Positions 62,065 to 64,000 of a stretch of 64,000 bases of DNA are shown in pieces. Numbering within the stretch: the stretch's first letter is position 1; every line of letters starts with the position of its first letter. Where the stretch lies: the NCBI GenBank assembly GCA_030374765.1, contig JARGXX010000115.1:496001-560000 (forward strand). Direction: 5' to 3'. The stretch comes from Agarophyton chilense. Lineage: Eukaryota; Rhodophyta; Florideophyceae; Gracilariales; Gracilariaceae. A program made the position numbers and the translations under genes. The notes beneath the pieces are model-generated. The model was not told where the DNA came from, did no database searches, and saw nothing but the letters and a program-made list of their open reading frames with translations.

Positions 62065-64000
62065 AGCGGATACTACCGATGGGAAGTGTTTATTAATCAG
62101 AGGGTACCTTATTTGCAGACTACTCGGTGACGAACACTATAAATGTCCATTCTCCTTCAAAGTTAGCTGGGTTCCTGTTTTTGGTAGAGAAGTTAATGAG
62201 AATCTGAAGTGGGGTTGCCATTTTAATGTGTCTAAAGCACATCACAATCATTTTCCAAAACGTAGCTCTTTGGAGAGAAAGTTGCCACCCCAGATGGAAC
62301 GTGAAGCAGAACACCTTAATGGCTCTGTACATCTTAGGTTCTCTGAGATACTTAAACGTCTTGAAGACAAGTACAGCGTTAAAATGGACCGCAACCTCTT
62401 CCGCAAAAGCTTGAAGTATATTTCAGACACTGGAAACCCCAAAGACAAGGAGTGTATGCGCCTTTACAACAATTTTCTTGAGCTGCATTCGAAGCATAAA
62501 GGAACTGTTGTTTATTGTTCGACAGATAAGCATTGCTTACTACAGATCGTGGCATGGAGCTTCAAGAAATAGCGAAAAGACTACGAGCGGTTTTGCATAG
62601 TACCTGGAGTATGTCTGGACTGCAAGGCGGTAGCAAACCGCTTTGGCCTTCCGCTTGTTACTATTAACGGCTGAGATCACAGTGGAAAAGTGACAACGTT
62701 CTTCATGGGCTTCCTCCCGAACGACACGGGAGCGAGTTTTGAATGGATCTTCAACAGGTTCAAGGAGTGTAGGAAGATCTCCCCGAGCTCTTTTTCAATC
62801 GACTAGAGCGCAGCCACAATTGGAGCTCTGAAAAAGGTCTTTCCTCTCTCTTACATCATCCTCGACGACTGGTACATTAAACAGAATCAGAAAAGTAATG
62901 TGGCCCGGTGGTGCAAGAAGATCAATAGAATGCTATGGATAGACTGTATGCAGGTAGATCTATATGAGCTACGGAAGAGCACTACAATCGAAATATTCCA
63001 GCTGAAGCGATCACAGTTTAACCAAATGTACTTCACGAACTTCTCCCATCCCCTTCCGCGATAGTACAAGTTCCTGTACCATGAAAATCCTCCGATGCTC
63101 GTATCTTGCTAAAAGGACATTTATCTGCCGCGACGATTCCTTTACCAAGGCACCGGATATACTGAAAGTTCGAACGCTCGCTATCACCGGCTCATCGTGT
63201 CCCATAAGGTCCTGTTCTCTGAGGTTCGTTTGGAAATGAAAACCATGACGGACCGCCTTTATGCAGAGCGTTAGAGAGAAATATCGGTACAGCACACAGC
63301 CATCAGGAACAAGCTGCTCGATTCATCACTTCAAATTCCCCGTGTTGCCGCGAATACCCTCGTTTCCACCAATACTACATATAGTCTGAAGAAGTTCTTA
63401 GAGTCCGGCCTGAGACTCTCTCGATACCTCACGGTATTCAAGGCTTACGTCTCTCCAGTGAGCTCTGTCGATTGGACAGTATAAGAGATGGAGCTTGAGA
63501 ATCTTAACAGGCCTCCAGATACTCTCGTTGCAATCATGAACCTAAAGTTCACATTGGCTTCTTCTTCAACAGGGAGTATCCCGTCCGTGACGAGCTTTAG
63601 CCTCTACATTTCTGCAGAAACTGAAGAGGATCCGCAAATCAGGGCAGGATGTACGTGCTTCTGTTTCACTGCAGATGGATTTCCCGGCTGCCATATAACA
63701 CGTATTTCATGTGTTTACTCACAAATTACCGATAGATGGCCAGATGTTGGAGAACTTCTGGGCAATAGACTACTCATTGAACAGTTTTGGCTTCCATATT
63801 GGCAAAGAAACCGATACGACTGGACGCTACAACGTATTTTGAAGCTCAGGGGCGTCATGGGATCAGTTTGCAGCGAGGAACACATCAGATCTTCAACAGC
63901 CCTACTGGAAGCCAATATTGATCAAACAGCAAATGAGGATCACATTGTAGATGTAGCTCCAGTCGACGTGGTAGCTGGATTTAGAAAGCAACAGCGAGAA

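Larger units (their letters stand above)
58857..64000 (+). mobile_element. Mutator-like element carrying a Ulp1 gene (right end outside the window)
   Basis: Ulp1-zinc-finger gene and MULE transposase in the same direction, 36 bp apart. Termini not identified. The hairpin satellite at 57.2-58.15 kb may be part of its 5' end. Confidence 0.6.
60869..64000 (+). pseudogene. MULE transposase with introns, nonsense codons but no frameshift
   Basis: Exon 1 starts MKAPQEEHDIEVEVVDRQVE at 60869, has TAG at 61007-61009 and ends at 61060. Exon 2 (61133-61479) has ERSTDDGDYVVVADDDDEQH and EVFRHLQYIASCFGFDLGVR. Exon 3 (from 62065) has a FLYWCH-like zinc finger (DGKCLLIRGYLICRLLGDEH, YKCPFSFKVSW, SKAHHNHFPK). 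The MULE DDE core follows: GVCLDCKAVANRFGLPLVTI (first Asp), ASFEWIFNRFKECRK, SFSID (second Asp) and SAATIGALKKVFPLSYIILD. From 62065 to the window edge the frame is continuous although seven stop codons interrupt it (first at 62570). The C-terminal part, with CTCFCFTADGFPGCHITRI, resembles a SWIM-type zinc region. The protein would cut and paste the element; this copy is dead. The C-terminus lies outside. Confidence 0.75.

Noticed and set aside
62570..63490. TAA/TAG codons in the transposase read as Gln (ciliate-like code)
   Set aside because: The same stops terminate well-defined proteins here (secreted protein TAG, gag B TAG), and TGA also occurs in the frame.

Overview
The window is nuclear DNA from a eukaryote and consists mostly of transposable elements nested in one another. 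It has spliceosomal-type introns, TATA boxes 60-90 bp upstream of ATGs, Ty1/copia and Ty3/gypsy chromoviral retrotransposons, and a Mutator-like (MULE) DNA transposon. No bacterial operons, rRNA, tRNA or CRISPR arrays were seen. The mix of copia and chromodomain gypsy families with compact, intron-poor, signal-peptide and multi-TM host ORFs would fit a florideophyte red alga such as Chondrus. An oomycete or another alga cannot be excluded from sequence alone.

Layout. 1-609: 5' end of an intact copia-type gag (minus) running off the left edge. 1.2-5.3 kb: decayed copia element (minus). 7.1-7.66 kb: a second, broken copy of the first gag family, cut by the LTR of gypsy family A copy 1 (A1, plus, 7.66-11.8 kb). 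11.8-21.6 kb: GC-rich chromoviral gypsy element B (minus), with a near-intact gag-pol, a -1 frameshift signal, and a large ORF on the opposite strand where the 3' LTR should be. 21.7-22.75 kb: broken Myb/SANT-like gene. 23.9-28.7 kb and 51.4-56.26 kb: two arms of a 4.8 kb inverted duplication carrying non-transposon genes, namely a secreted 159-aa protein, a multi-TM ectodomain protein and several smaller ORFs. Between the arms: gag/protease remnant E with a complete copia element F (30.83-35.54 kb, two 231-bp LTRs, 5-bp target duplication) inside its protease; an oomycete-like chromodomain gypsy element D flanked by 271-bp LTRs (35.72-47.87 kb) with gypsy A2 (minus) inside it; and a third member of the multi-TM family (49.5-50.6 kb). 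57.2-58.15 kb: tandem array of seven 140-bp units, each made of consecutive hairpins. 58.86-64.0 kb: a MULE with a Ulp1-type protease fused to a FAR1/WRKY-GCM1-type zinc finger, followed by an intron-containing transposase; an LTR-like sequence sits inside an intron.

How the parts relate. The host-like content is a small multi-copy cluster of membrane and secreted proteins of unknown function. It is spread by segmental duplication, and the TEs have filled the space between the copies. Most TE coding regions carry isolated nonsense codons with few frameshifts, pointing to substitution-driven decay. The most unusual items are: gag start codons lying inside a half-tRNA(iMet) primer-binding site; the antisense ORFs downstream of pol in two gypsy families; the Ulp1-zinc-finger fusion; and the hairpin satellite.
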